Shown: positions 25,772-34,333 of the stretch, piece by piece
Layout: every line of letters starts with the position of its first letter
Numbering within the stretch: the first letter of the stretch is position 1
Notes under the pieces: model-generated
The model's database searches: none
What the model saw: the letters and a program-made list of their open reading frames with translations, nothing else
What the model was told of the DNA's origin: nothing
Program-made: the position numbers and the translations under genes
Assembly: GCF_900111035.1 (NCBI RefSeq)
Contig: NZ_FOFU01000001.1
Span: 1 to 64,000, forward strand
Direction: 5' to 3'
Origin: Treponema bryantii
GTDB lineage: Bacteria > Spirochaetota > Spirochaetia > Treponematales > Treponemataceae
Length of the DNA stretch: 64,000 bases

Positions 25772-26683
25772 ATGAAGAAAAAAGTCGGATTAATGGGAAG
25801 ACGTGCAGTATACGGATATCTGTTTATTCTGCCGTTCATTCTTGGATTTGTATTCTTTATGATAAAACCTCTGGCACAGTCACTTCACATGGCTATGTCG
25901 GAAGTAGTAATTTCAAACCAGGGATTCCAGCTCAACTGGAATAATTTTGATAACTTTAAGAAGGCTCTGCTTGTAGATGCAGAATTTAATAGAATGCTTG
26001 TTGAAGCAATCGGACAGATGGTACTTCGTTCAGCAGCAACTATCGTATTCAGTTTCTTCGTTGCTTTGCTTTTGAATCAGAAATTTAAGGGTAGAACTCT
26101 TGCACGTTCTATCTTCTTCCTTGCAGTTATTCTTTCTTCCGGTGTACTTGTAGGTCTTGAATCAAGCAACGCTCTTATGGCTCAGCTTAAGGAAATGATT
26201 GAAGAGTCTGGAAATGCAAATACAATTACAGACGTACTTGAAAAGATTCTTGTTTCAGAAGGCTCTGGAGTAAATGGTATCAGTGGTAAGGCATTCAAAA
26301 CTGTCTTTGAAATTATTGATTCTATTTACGATGTTGCAATGGCTTCTGGTATTCAGATTATTATCTTCCTTTCTGGTCTTCAGAATATTTCTCCAAGTAT
26401 GTATGAAGCTGCTCAAATGGAAGGTTGTACAGCATGGGAAAGTCTCTGGAAGATTACTGTTCCTATGGTAAGCCCTCTTATGCTTGTGTGTTGGATTTAT
26501 ACAATCGTAGACTTCTTCATGAAGAGTGATAACCAGATTATGACTAAGATTAATACCCAGATGACAGAATTGCTCAATTATGGTTTCAGTTCTGCTATGG
26601 CATGGATATACTTTGTTGTATGTATGGCATTAATCGGTATCAGTTCATTGATTATTTCAAAGGTGGTATACAATTATGACTAA
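25772..26683 (+). CDS. Carbohydrate ABC permease, MalF-like (pair 2)
   Basis: 303 aa. Six-helix CUT1 permease with EAA loop EAAQMEGCTAWESLWKITVP. It has an unusual hydrophilic stretch of about 45 residues between helices (MAQLKEMIEESGNANTITDV onward, about 135-180) that would face the periplasm and could contact the operon's large periplasmic proteins. It starts one base after the DUF5696 stop and overlaps the next gene by 8 bp. Confidence 0.85.
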   Translation: MKKKVGLMGRRAVYGYLFILPFILGFVFFMIKPLAQSLHMAMSEVVISNQGFQLNWNNFDNFKKALLVDAEFNRMLVEAIGQMVLRSAATIVFSFFVALLLNQKFKGRTLARSIFFLAVILSSGVLVGLESSNALMAQLKEMIEESGNANTITDVLEKILVSEGSGVNGISGKAFKTVFEIIDSIYDVAMASGIQIIIFLSGLQNISPSMYEAAQMEGCTAWESLWKITVPMVSPLMLVCWIYTIVDFFMKSDNQIMTKINTQMTELLNYGFSSAMAWIYFVVCMALIGISSLIISKVVYNYD

Positions 26684-27677
26684 GAAAGATAAAGCAAAAA
26701 AGAATGTAAATGCCGTTGAAACACGCTCTTTCTGGGAAAGAAATGAAGCATCAAATGGTATTCTTCTGAATGAGACAATCAAAAAATATGCTCTTTCAAT
26801 CTTTAGAGGAATTCTTCTGTTTGGAATGTGTTTTATGATCATTCAGCCTATTCTGAATAAGATTGCGCTGAGTTTTATGGCAGAACGAGACCTTTATGAT
26901 ACAACAATTATTCTGGTTCCAAAGCACTTTTCTGTAAGTAACTGGAAGATTGCAATGAATCTTCTCAACTATAAGACAACCCTGTTTAATACATTATGGG
27001 TTTCTATATTGGTTTCTGTAATTGAAGTTGCAATGTGTAGTGTTGTAGGTTATGGTTTCTCAAGATTTCAGTTCCCTCTTAAGAGATTCTGGTTCTTCTG
27101 TGTAATTCTTGTAATCGTAATTCCGCCACAGACAATTTCTACATCTTTGTTCCTTCACTTCCGATATTTCAATCTGTTTGGAGCAACACTTAACCTTCGC
27201 GGTTCAATGCTTCCATACATTATGATGTGTCTTGGCTGTATGGGACTTAAAAATGGTCTTTATATCTTTATGATCCGCCAGTTCTTTATGGGCTTCCCGT
27301 TTGAGCTTGAAGAGGCTGCTTATGTAGATGGTTGTGGACCTCTTAAGACCTTTGTAAGAATTATGGTTCCTGGTGCAAAACCAATTATTACATCATGCTT
27401 CCTGTTCTCTTTTGTATGGCAGTGGACAGATAGCTTCTATTCAAACCTCTTCTTAGGTAAGATTCAGCTGCTTTCCATTCAGCTTACAGGTATCGTAGAT
27501 AAGTTCGGTATCTATCTTTCAAAGCTGAATGGTGGTTCTGTAGTAGCTCCAATCGGTTACTCAAATGCTATCCTTTCAACAGGTATGCTTCTTGCGATTC
27601 TTCCTCTTATTGTTCTCTACATCTTCTGTCAGAGACTGTTCGTAGAAAGCCTTGCAAGCACTGGTGTTAAAATGTAG
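26676..27677 (+). CDS. Carbohydrate ABC permease, MalG-like (pair 2)
   Basis: 333 aa. It has a longer cytosolic N-terminus than pair 1, six helices, and the EAA loop EEAAYVDGCGPLKTFVRIMV. The last gene of the eight-gene operon, followed by repeat A5 and a terminator. With its 25772 partner it makes a second permease pair, so the operon encodes either two importers or one asymmetrical complex. Confidence 0.87.
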   Translation: MTKKDKAKKNVNAVETRSFWERNEASNGILLNETIKKYALSIFRGILLFGMCFMIIQPILNKIALSFMAERDLYDTTIILVPKHFSVSNWKIAMNLLNYKTTLFNTLWVSILVSVIEVAMCSVVGYGFSRFQFPLKRFWFFCVILVIVIPPQTISTSLFLHFRYFNLFGATLNLRGSMLPYIMMCLGCMGLKNGLYIFMIRQFFMGFPFELEEAAYVDGCGPLKTFVRIMVPGAKPIITSCFLFSFVWQWTDSFYSNLFLGKIQLLSIQLTGIVDKFGIYLSKLNGGSVVAPIGYSNAILSTGMLLAILPLIVLYIFCQRLFVESLASTGVKM

Positions 27678-27687
27678 CCTATAATAG

Positions 27688-27780
27688 AAGAACCATTAAA
27701 AAACGAGCTGCGACAGCAGGTCGTTTTAGGTTCATCGAAAAAATGGCTCAAGCGGCGAGACTATGCGAGCCGCCAATTAT
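27688..27780 (-). repeat. Repeat family A, copy A5 (two hairpins)
   Basis: GAACC/GGTTC replaces the AATCC/GGATT outer pair of other copies, so both strands changed together and pairing is kept. Inner hairpin AAAACGAGCTGC.../GGTCGTTTT; then AAATGGCTCA and a second hairpin, GGCGaGACTATGCGAGCCGCC. It lies between the operon stop and the terminator at 27784. Confidence 0.82.
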
Positions 27781-27783
27781 CGG

Positions 27784-27811
27784 AAATCCCCGTTAACACG
27801 GGGATTTTTTT
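27784..27811 (+). terminator. Rho-independent terminator of the 16-27 kb operon
   Basis: Perfect stem AAATCCCCGT/ACGGGGATTT around TAAC, followed by T. It separates the operon from the binding-protein gene at 27921. Confidence 0.92.
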
Positions 27812-27852
27812 ATACCTTAGGAGAAATTTCCTATGTAATTTCACCAAAGTGG

Positions 27853-27861
27853 TGGTATAAT
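27853..27861 (+). promoter_or_regulatory. Extended -10 promoter of the lipoprotein gene
   Basis: TGG-TATAAT fits the extended -10 form (TGN plus TATAAT); no consensus -35 is visible. The start would be near 27868, about 50 nt before the ATG, so the binding protein is transcribed separately from the permeases. Confidence 0.6.
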
Positions 27862-27920
27862 TATTTTAATAGGCAATTTGCCGGTTACGGCGTAAATTTA
27901 TAAAAAAGGAGTATAATTTT

Positions 27921-29306
27921 ATGAAAAAAATTGCACTTTTGGCAATGTCTGCAATGTGTGTTCTCGCACTTGCTGGATGTAGCAAATCTAAAGGTCCTTC
28001 TGCAGCAGCTCTTAAGGCAGCTGAGAATGGTGACTATTCTAAACTTCCAGTAGCAAAGAACCCGGCTACAAAGAAAGCTTACGACTTCGGTGGTATGGCT
28101 GTAACAATTTATGACTGGTGGTCAAACCCTGATGCTCCAGCAGCTTCTAAGGCAGAAGAAGATCAGAGAGCTTACCGCAAGTACCTCGAAGAAACTTACA
28201 ACTTCACTCTCATTCAGGACAACTTGAATGCAGGTTGGGGTGGACATCCAGCTGAAGTAGCTAACTACTGTATCACTGGTGGTGATGATGCTCGTATCTT
28301 CATCATTGATGGACGTTCAGCATTCTCAGGACTCGCTGCTAACCTTTGGGCAGATGTTTCTAAGACTCCAGATATCGACTGGACAAAGAAAAAGTGGAAT
28401 AAGGCTGTTCTTGGTGTAATGCCTGGTAAATCATTTGCCGTAGGTATGCCAGAACCACGTCACTGTCTCTTCTTCAACAAGCGCGTTCTTCAGGAAAATG
28501 GTTTCGACCCAGATGAACCATACAACCTCCAGAAAGAAGGAAAGTGGACATGGGAAACATTCGAAGAAATGTGTGCTGCTTTGACAAAAGATACAGATAA
28601 CGATGGTATTATTGACCAGTATGCTCTCTCTGGATTCAACGGAGAATTCGCATGGCCAACAATCTACTCTAACGGTGGACGCATCGTAAATGTTGATTCA
28701 AACGGAAAATACTATCTTGATATGAGCGACAACGTTCTTGAAGCTTGGGAATATGTAAGAAGAATCTTCGTAAATTACAATAAACCAGCTGGAGAAGGTG
28801 CTAACTGGGACTACTTCAAGGCAGACTTCTTGAGTGGTGCAACAGCATTCTATAACAACCAGGAATATGATGCTCAGGCAAATGGTATGCTTGCTGATAT
28901 GAAGGATGACTGGGGTATGGTATGTCTTCCACTCGGACCAAAGGGTGATGGAAAATACTTCACACTCAACCAGGATAATATGCTCGTAATTCCTAGCTAC
29001 TACTCACAGGACAAGGTTAACAAGATTATGAAGATTTACGACTTCTGGTCTGATGATGTACCAGGATATGATGATCCAGATGCTTGGAAGGAATACTACT
29101 ATTCTTCATTCCGCGATACACGTGCTATCGATGAGACAATGCAGTATATGATGGATAACTCAAAGTCTTGGAACGCTTGGCTGATTCCTGGCTTGAACTA
29201 CGCTCCACTTTCATGGTCAATCTGTGCAGGTGCTGATGTTCAGGAAACATACGAATCAATGAAGAACGAACTTCAGGCTACAATTGATGAGGTTATGAAC
29301 AAATAA
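27921..29306 (+). CDS. Extracellular sugar-binding lipoprotein
   Basis: 461 aa. Lipobox LALAGC with Cys20. The mature protein follows the family 1 extracellular solute-binding fold: ITGGDDARIFIIDGRSAF near the binding cleft, LFFNKRVLQENGFDPDEPYN, and WETFEEMCAALTKDTDNDG. AAGGAG lies well placed before the ATG. With its own promoter after the operon's terminator, it is probably made in excess over the permeases. Codon choice leans to AAC, ATC and CTC, as in highly expressed genes here. It likely feeds the 16-27 kb permeases. Confidence 0.88.
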   Translation: MKKIALLAMSAMCVLALAGCSKSKGPSAAALKAAENGDYSKLPVAKNPATKKAYDFGGMAVTIYDWWSNPDAPAASKAEEDQRAYRKYLEETYNFTLIQDNLNAGWGGHPAEVANYCITGGDDARIFIIDGRSAFSGLAANLWADVSKTPDIDWTKKKWNKAVLGVMPGKSFAVGMPEPRHCLFFNKRVLQENGFDPDEPYNLQKEGKWTWETFEEMCAALTKDTDNDGIIDQYALSGFNGEFAWPTIYSNGGRIVNVDSNGKYYLDMSDNVLEAWEYVRRIFVNYNKPAGEGANWDYFKADFLSGATAFYNNQEYDAQANGMLADMKDDWGMVCLPLGPKGDGKYFTLNQDNMLVIPSYYSQDKVNKIMKIYDFWSDDVPGYDDPDAWKEYYYSSFRDTRAIDETMQYMMDNSKSWNAWLIPGLNYAPLSWSICAGADVQETYESMKNELQATIDEVMNK

Positions 29307-29337
29307 GTTCAGCCTGTCAAATTGAGTTGATTTGATA

Positions 29338-29373
29338 AAAAAGGTCGTCGAGAATATCGGCGGCCTTTTTTTT
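29338..29373 (+). terminator. Rho-independent terminator
   Basis: AAGGTCGTCG and CGGCGGCCTT form a stem with one G-T pair around AGAATAT, followed by eight T. It ends the lipoprotein transcript. Confidence 0.85.
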
Positions 29374-29388
29374 GGATTTCTTTTTACG

Positions 29389-29417
29389 TTGAAACATGCC
29401 CCTATTTTTTATATAAT
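29389..29417 (+). promoter_or_regulatory. Leaderless promoter of argH
   Basis: TTGAAA (29389-29394), exactly 17 nt, TATAAT (29412-29417), then 6 nt to the ATG at 29424. The expected transcription start coincides with the A of ATG, and there is no Shine-Dalgarno sequence. Confidence 0.8.
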
Positions 29418-29423
29418 AAAATT

Positions 29424-30884
29424 ATGTCTAATCACGGTACAATTACAAACGATAATCATGCAGCTTTGTGGCACGGACGTTTTCAGGAAGGTCCAGATGC
29501 TGATGCTGTTAAATTTGAAACTTCCATAAATGATGATATGCGCATGGCCTTTGTTGATATTATGGGCAGTCAGGCACATGCAAAAATGCTTTATAAATCA
29601 GGACTTATTTCTGAAGATGAGCAGAATCAGATTATCAACGGACTTGAATCAATCAAGGATGATTTGAAAAATGACAAACTCAAGGTTGACCTTTCGGCAG
29701 AGGATATTCATTCTTTTGTTGAAGCAACCCTTACAGATAGAATAGGTGAGGCTGGTAAAAAAGTTCATACTGGTCGTAGTCGTAATGACCAGATTGCTCT
29801 TGATGAAAAACTTTACCTTCGTTATCAGATTAAAAAACTTCAGAAAGAGTTATTAAAACTTATTTCTGTACTTGTAAAAATTGCATCTGAAAATAAAGAA
29901 GCTTTAATACCGGGCTTTACACATATGCAGCATGCTCAGCCGGTAACTCTTGCACAGCATGTTTGTGCATGGGCCTGGATGTTTACACGCGATTTTACAA
30001 GACTGTCAGATGCAGCAAAGCGTGCAGATTTGTCTCCGATAGGTTCATGTGCTCTTGCTGGAAGTGGACTTCCGTTGAATCGTGAATATGAAGCTTCTCT
30101 TCTGGGATTTACAGCTGTTACAGATAACTCTCTTGATTCTGTTTCTGATCGTGATTATTACCTGGAAACAGCATCTGATCTTTCAATCCTGCAGATGCAT
30201 CTTTCAAGAGCCTGTGAAGAAATTGTTTACTGGGCAACAACAGAATTTAATTTTGTTGATTTGAGCGAAAAATGGTCTACCGGCAGTTCAATAATGCCAC
30301 AGAAGAAAAATCCGGATTTTGCTGAGCTTATTCGTGGAAAAACAGGCCGTGTGTATGGTGATATGGTTGCACTTTTCACAATGATGAAGGGGCTTCCTCT
30401 AGCATACGACCGTGATATGCAGGAAGATAAATCAAGTTTCTTTGAAGCTTACGATACTGTTATTTCTAGTGTTCGTATCTTTGCTGAGATGATTCGTACT
30501 GCAAAGTGGAATACAAGCGTTATGGCAGCTGGCTGTGACGGAGGTTATCTCAACGCAACAGATGTTGCAGATTATCTTGTTCGCAAGGGACTTCCATTCC
30601 GTACAGCACATGGTGTTTCTGCAGGACTTGTTCGTATTGCAATTGAAAAGAACTGCAAACTTGAAGAACTGGACTTCAGTGAATACGAAAAGGCATCTCC
30701 ACTTTTTGAAAAAGATATTTTTGATTTGATCACACCTGAAAAATGTGTTGAAATCAGAAAGACAACAGGCGGGCCTGCTCCATCTGAGGTGCAGAAACAG
30801 ATAGATAAGCTTTCGGCTTTTATTAAGGATAATACATCAGCGGAAGAAGATTCCATTGATGATTTTATTTATACAGGAGTATAA
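29424..30884 (+). CDS. argH: Argininosuccinate lyase
   Basis: 486 aa. Splits argininosuccinate to arginine and fumarate, the last step of arginine synthesis. The fumarase/lyase signature GSSIMPQKKNPD carries the catalytic serine loop; HTGRSRNDQ and HMQHAQPVT line the active site. The length is slightly above the usual ~460. The mRNA appears leaderless. No argG or other arg gene is in view. A polar amino acid ABC importer starts 1 nt after the stop, suggesting joint control of synthesis and uptake. Confidence 0.95.
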   Translation: MSNHGTITNDNHAALWHGRFQEGPDADAVKFETSINDDMRMAFVDIMGSQAHAKMLYKSGLISEDEQNQIINGLESIKDDLKNDKLKVDLSAEDIHSFVEATLTDRIGEAGKKVHTGRSRNDQIALDEKLYLRYQIKKLQKELLKLISVLVKIASENKEALIPGFTHMQHAQPVTLAQHVCAWAWMFTRDFTRLSDAAKRADLSPIGSCALAGSGLPLNREYEASLLGFTAVTDNSLDSVSDRDYYLETASDLSILQMHLSRACEEIVYWATTEFNFVDLSEKWSTGSSIMPQKKNPDFAELIRGKTGRVYGDMVALFTMMKGLPLAYDRDMQEDKSSFFEAYDTVISSVRIFAEMIRTAKWNTSVMAAGCDGGYLNATDVADYLVRKGLPFRTAHGVSAGLVRIAIEKNCKLEELDFSEYEKASPLFEKDIFDLITPEKCVEIRKTTGGPAPSEVQKQIDKLSAFIKDNTSAEEDSIDDFIYTGV

Positions 30885-30885
30885 C

Positions 30886-31692
30886 ATGAAAAAAACTATT
30901 GTTGCTGCCCTTATAATGGCAGCTCTTGTTGCAGTTACAGGCTGTAAGAAAACAAATAAGAAAACTGGAGAAAATGCAGTGGATGCACTTAAGGCTCGCG
31001 GTACATTTGTACTCGGACTTGATGATTCATTTCCACCTCTTGGATTCAGAAATGATAATAATGAAATTGTAGGTTATGATATTGACCTTGCAAAAGAAGT
31101 TGCAAAACGTCTTGGAGTAGATTTCCGTGCACAGCCAATTGACTGGGATGCAAAGGAGATGGAACTTGAGACAGGAAAAATTGACTGTATCTGGAACGGC
31201 TTTACAATTACAGATGAAAGAAAAAATGCCCTTTCTTTTACAGAAGCTTATTTGAATAATGATCAGATACTTGTAGTACGTGTTGATAGTGGAATCAATT
31301 CGCTTTCAGATGTTTCTGGAAAAATCATTGGTATTCAGAGCGGTTCAAGTGCTCAGGAAGCTGTAGATGATAACGCATCATTCTCTTCTTCTATCTCAAA
31401 ACTCATTATGTTCAAGGATAACATTACAGCTTTGAACGACCTTGATATTGGTGGTGTTGATGGAGTTGTAATGGATAGCGTTGTTGCTAATTATTCAATT
31501 GCACAGACTAAAAAGCCATTTAAAGTAATCAATGAGTCACTTGCAAATGAAGGTTATGGTATTGGTTTCAGAAAATCTGAACCTGAGTTACGCGATGCTG
31601 TATGGGAAATCTTAAAAGAAATGCAGAAAGATGGAACTGTAACAGCAATCAGCCAGAGATGGTTCGGACGCGATATTTCTACAATTAAATAA
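30886..31692 (+). CDS. Polar amino acid ABC importer, binding lipoprotein
   Basis: 268 aa from MKKTIVAALIMAALV, preceded by CAGGAG; a longer in-frame start at 30856 lies inside argH. Lipobox VAVTGC. A family 3 solute-binding protein: GTFVLGLDDSFPPLGFRNDN, GYDIDLAKEVAKRLG, DCIWNGFTITDERKNALSFT. Close relatives bind cystine, arginine, glutamine or histidine; linkage to argH favours a basic amino acid but does not prove it. Confidence 0.9.
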   Translation: MKKTIVAALIMAALVAVTGCKKTNKKTGENAVDALKARGTFVLGLDDSFPPLGFRNDNNEIVGYDIDLAKEVAKRLGVDFRAQPIDWDAKEMELETGKIDCIWNGFTITDERKNALSFTEAYLNNDQILVVRVDSGINSLSDVSGKIIGIQSGSSAQEAVDDNASFSSSISKLIMFKDNITALNDLDIGGVDGVVMDSVVANYSIAQTKKPFKVINESLANEGYGIGFRKSEPELRDAVWEILKEMQKDGTVTAISQRWFGRDISTIK

Positions 31693-32370
31693 ATGTCAGA
31701 TAGATATATCAAAATGCTTCAGGCGATGTTGAATGGTTCTGTAACATCGCTTGAAGTTTTTTTTCTCACAATAATATTTTCAATTCCACTTGCTTTACCT
31801 ATTGCCTTGAGCAGAATGTCTAAACATAAGCTGCTTTCAGGCTGTACAAATGTATTTCTTCTGATAATCCGTGGAACTCCGCTTATGCTTCAGCTCCTGG
31901 TTGTATATTTTGGACCAGGTCTCTTTATACGCTGGCTTCAGTCTCTTGGATATGTCGTTACTTTCCGATGGAACCGTTTTGTTGCGGCTATTGTAGCTCT
32001 TTCTGTCAATTATGCTGCTTATTTTGCAGAGATTTACCGTGGCGGTATTGAATCAATTCCAAAGGGGCAGCATGAAGCTGCAAAGGTTTTAGGTTATACT
32101 CCCGCACAGACTTTTTTCAGAATAATTCTGCCTCAGGTAATAAAGCGGATTGTTCCTGCGATGGGTAATGAAGTAATTACACTTGTAAAAGATACTGCAC
32201 TGGTTTCTGTAATTGGTGTAAGTGAGCTTCTGATGGTTGCCAAGGAAAGACAGGGAGCTATGTTCTCATTTATCCCGCTGTTTATAGCCGGAGTATTCTA
32301 TTTTATTATGAACTGGGTGGTATCCATCGGGTTCAGACAGCTGGAAAAAAAGCTGAGTTATTATAATTGA
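31693..32370 (+). CDS. Polar amino acid ABC importer, permease
   Basis: 225 aa, HisM/ArtQ-type, about five helices. Contains [14 protein letters not shown] and the cytosolic loop [20 protein letters not shown], both standard for this family. The ATG follows the binding-protein stop directly (TAAATG) with no obvious ribosome-binding site, so translation is probably coupled. Confidence 0.92.
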   Translation: MSDRYIKMLQAMLNGSVTSLEVFFLTIIFSIPLALPIALSRMSKHKLLSGCTNVFLLIIRGTPLMLQLLVVYFGPGLFIRWLQSLGYVVTFRWNRFVAAIVALSVNYAAYFAEIYRGGIESIPKGQHEAAKVLGYTPAQTFFRIILPQVIKRIVPAMGNEVITLVKDTALVSVIGVSELLMVAKERQGAMFSFIPLFIAGVFYFIMNWVVSIGFRQLEKKLSYYN

Positions 32371-32380
32371 TGTGATTGAT

Positions 32381-33136
32381 ATGGATGAAATAATCAGAGT
32401 TGAAAATATAAAAAAGACATTCTGCAATAACCTTGAAATCTTAAAAGGAATTTCTTTTTCTGTAGAGAAGGGTGAGGTATTGAGCATTATCGGACCAAGT
32501 GGTTCGGGTAAATCTACAATGCTCCGCTGTATTTCTCAGCTGGAAACTGTTACAGACGGAACTATAAAAATCTGTGGAAAAACTCTTGTTGAAAATGGAG
32601 TGTATGCAGACAAAAAGACTCGGCATGAAATAATTTTGAAGAGTGGTCTGGTATTTCAGAATTTTAATCTTTTTCCTCATTATTCAGTTCTGAAAAATGT
32701 AACAGAAGCGCAGATAAGAGTTCTTAAAAAATCCAGAGAGGAAGCAGAATCTGTTGCAATGGAGTTTCTGGACCGCATGGGCCTTGCCGCAAAAGCAGAC
32801 GCATATCCTTGTGAGCTTTCCGGCGGTCAGCAGCAGAGAGTGTCTATTGCACGTGCACTTGCCTTAAAGCCAGAGGTTCTTCTTTTTGATGAACCGACAT
32901 CTGCTCTTGATCCTGAGCTTACTGGTGAGATTCTTGCTGTAATAAAGGAACTTGCTGCAGAAAAAATGACAATGGTTGTAGTTACACATGAAATGTCTTT
33001 TGCCCGCGATATATCAAGCCATATTATCTTTATGGATGGTGGAGTTATTGTGGAAGAAGGTGCTCCAGAGGATGTAATCAATAATCCTAAAGTCGAGAGA
33101 ACTAAAGCATTCTTATCTCGTTTTTCGAACGTGTAA
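32381..33136 (+). CDS. Polar amino acid ABC importer, ATPase
   Basis: 251 aa from the ATG at 32381; a GTG at 32372 is also possible and neither has a clear ribosome-binding site. GlnQ-type ATPase: Walker [10 protein letters not shown], signature LSGGQQQR, Walker [13 protein letters not shown]-loop VTHE. It completes the three-part importer after argH. Confidence 0.92.
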   Translation: MDEIIRVENIKKTFCNNLEILKGISFSVEKGEVLSIIGPSGSGKSTMLRCISQLETVTDGTIKICGKTLVENGVYADKKTRHEIILKSGLVFQNFNLFPHYSVLKNVTEAQIRVLKKSREEAESVAMEFLDRMGLAAKADAYPCELSGGQQQRVSIARALALKPEVLLFDEPTSALDPELTGEILAVIKELAAEKMTMVVVTHEMSFARDISSHIIFMDGGVIVEEGAPEDVINNPKVERTKAFLSRFSNV

Positions 33137-33139
33137 GCC

Positions 33140-33168
33140 TTGAATAAAATCTAAAAATCATATAAAAT
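33140..33168 (+). promoter_or_regulatory. Promoter of the rpsP-rplS operon
   Basis: TTGAAT (33140-33145), 17-nt spacer, TAAAAT (33163-33168), just after the ATPase stop. It leaves a leader of about 75 nt before rpsP; no known leader structure was recognised. Confidence 0.7.
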
Positions 33169-33250
33169 ACTGACCTAATATACACAATAGGCGTTTTTAT
33201 GCCCTTAATAGTAAAAATTTGGCACTGGAAACAGCGCCATGGAGGATATA

Positions 33251-33502
33251 ATGGTCAAAATCAGACTTAAGAGATTTGGTGCAGCTAAGCGTCCATGCTA
33301 CCGTGTAGTCGTTCAGGACTCACAGAAGCCACGTGACGGCGTTTGTATCGAAGAAATTGGAACTTTCATGCCAATCGCGCAGGAAAAGGATCAGGTTTCT
33401 ATCGATTTGGAACGTGCAAAGTACTGGATCAGCGTTGGTGCACAGCCTACAGACATCGTTAAGAAGTTGATGAATCGCCAGGCTGCTAAGAAGGCAGAAT
33501 AG
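33251..33502 (+). CDS. rpsP: 30S ribosomal protein S16
   Basis: 83 aa from [30 protein letters not shown] directly before fixes this start over an in-frame ATG at 33239. The N-terminal motif is diagnostic for S16, a 16S rRNA-binding assembly protein. First gene of the conserved rpsP-khpA-rimM-trmD-rplS order. Confidence 0.97.
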   Translation: MVKIRLKRFGAAKRPCYRVVVQDSQKPRDGVCIEEIGTFMPIAQEKDQVSIDLERAKYWISVGAQPTDIVKKLMNRQAAKKAE

Positions 33503-33522
33503 TTTACAGAGAGGCTAGAAAA

Positions 33523-33759
33523 ATGGAAAAAGACCTGATTGAATACATCGCAAAATCATTGGTCGATGATCCGTCAGCTGTATCTGTAAATGAAACTGAA
33601 GGCGAGAAGGGCATGGTGCTCCAGCTCAGAGTGGCAGATGGAGACATCGGCAAGGTTATCGGTAAATACGGTAGAATTGCAAAAGCCATGAGAACAGTTC
33701 TGAGTGCATCAGCAGTAAAAGACGGTAAACGCTACAGTCTTGATATTCTTGATAACTAG
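33523..33759 (+). CDS. khpA: KH-domain RNA-binding protein KhpA
   Basis: 78 aa. A single KH domain with the GxxG loop in GKVIGKYGRIAKAMR. In other bacteria KhpA (YlqC) binds RNA with KhpB and affects cell division and small-RNA function. Position between rpsP and rimM is the standard one. Confidence 0.94.
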   Translation: MEKDLIEYIAKSLVDDPSAVSVNETEGEKGMVLQLRVADGDIGKVIGKYGRIAKAMRTVLSASAVKDGKRYSLDILDN

Positions 33760-33774
33760 TTAGGAATATTGCTG

Positions 33775-34329
33775 ATGGAAAAAGCACAACTTGTGGTTGG
33801 GTTCATTCGAGGAACTCACGGTTTTTCGGGTGAATGTAAGGTTGAGAGTGCCTCTGGAGAATATGAGCATCTGCTCGATTTGAAGGAAGTTACTTTAGTG
33901 CATGGCGACCAGCAGAGAGAAGCAAAGGTTGAATCGGTTTCTCTTGGAAATGCAGTTGCTTATGTTAAGTTTGAGGGTATTGATTCTGATGAGGCTGTAT
34001 TAAAGTACCGCCACTGGGGAATTAAAGTACCACGAAAATACTGCAAGCCTTTGAATAAAGACGAGTGGTATGTTGAGGATTTACGAAATTGTTCCCTTAT
34101 TTATGAAGGGAAGGACGCTCCGGCAACGTTGATTGCACCAGGCAGCAAATATGCTGTAATAGGAACAATCACAGACGTAATGGAAGGCGGCGGGGGTAAC
34201 TTGTTAGAAGTGTCACTCGCCGAGAGTTGTGACCGAAAGGTTCTTGTTCCTTTCAATAAAGAATTTATTGGTAAGGTTGATATTAAGAACAAAACGGTGC
34301 AATTGATGCACCTCTGGATTCTGGAGTAA
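33775..34329 (+). CDS. rimM: Ribosome maturation factor RimM
   Basis: 184 aa from MEKAQLVVGFIRG (AGGAA upstream). N-terminal RimM domain with GFIRGTHGFSGE, then a PRC-barrel half (WYVEDLRNCSLIY, IGTITDVMEGGGGNLLEVSL, VPFNKEFI). It helps mature the 30S head with S19. Slightly longer than the usual ~170 aa. Confidence 0.94.
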   Translation: MEKAQLVVGFIRGTHGFSGECKVESASGEYEHLLDLKEVTLVHGDQQREAKVESVSLGNAVAYVKFEGIDSDEAVLKYRHWGIKVPRKYCKPLNKDEWYVEDLRNCSLIYEGKDAPATLIAPGSKYAVIGTITDVMEGGGGNLLEVSLAESCDRKVLVPFNKEFIGKVDIKNKTVQLMHLWILE

Positions 34330-34333
34330 TTCC

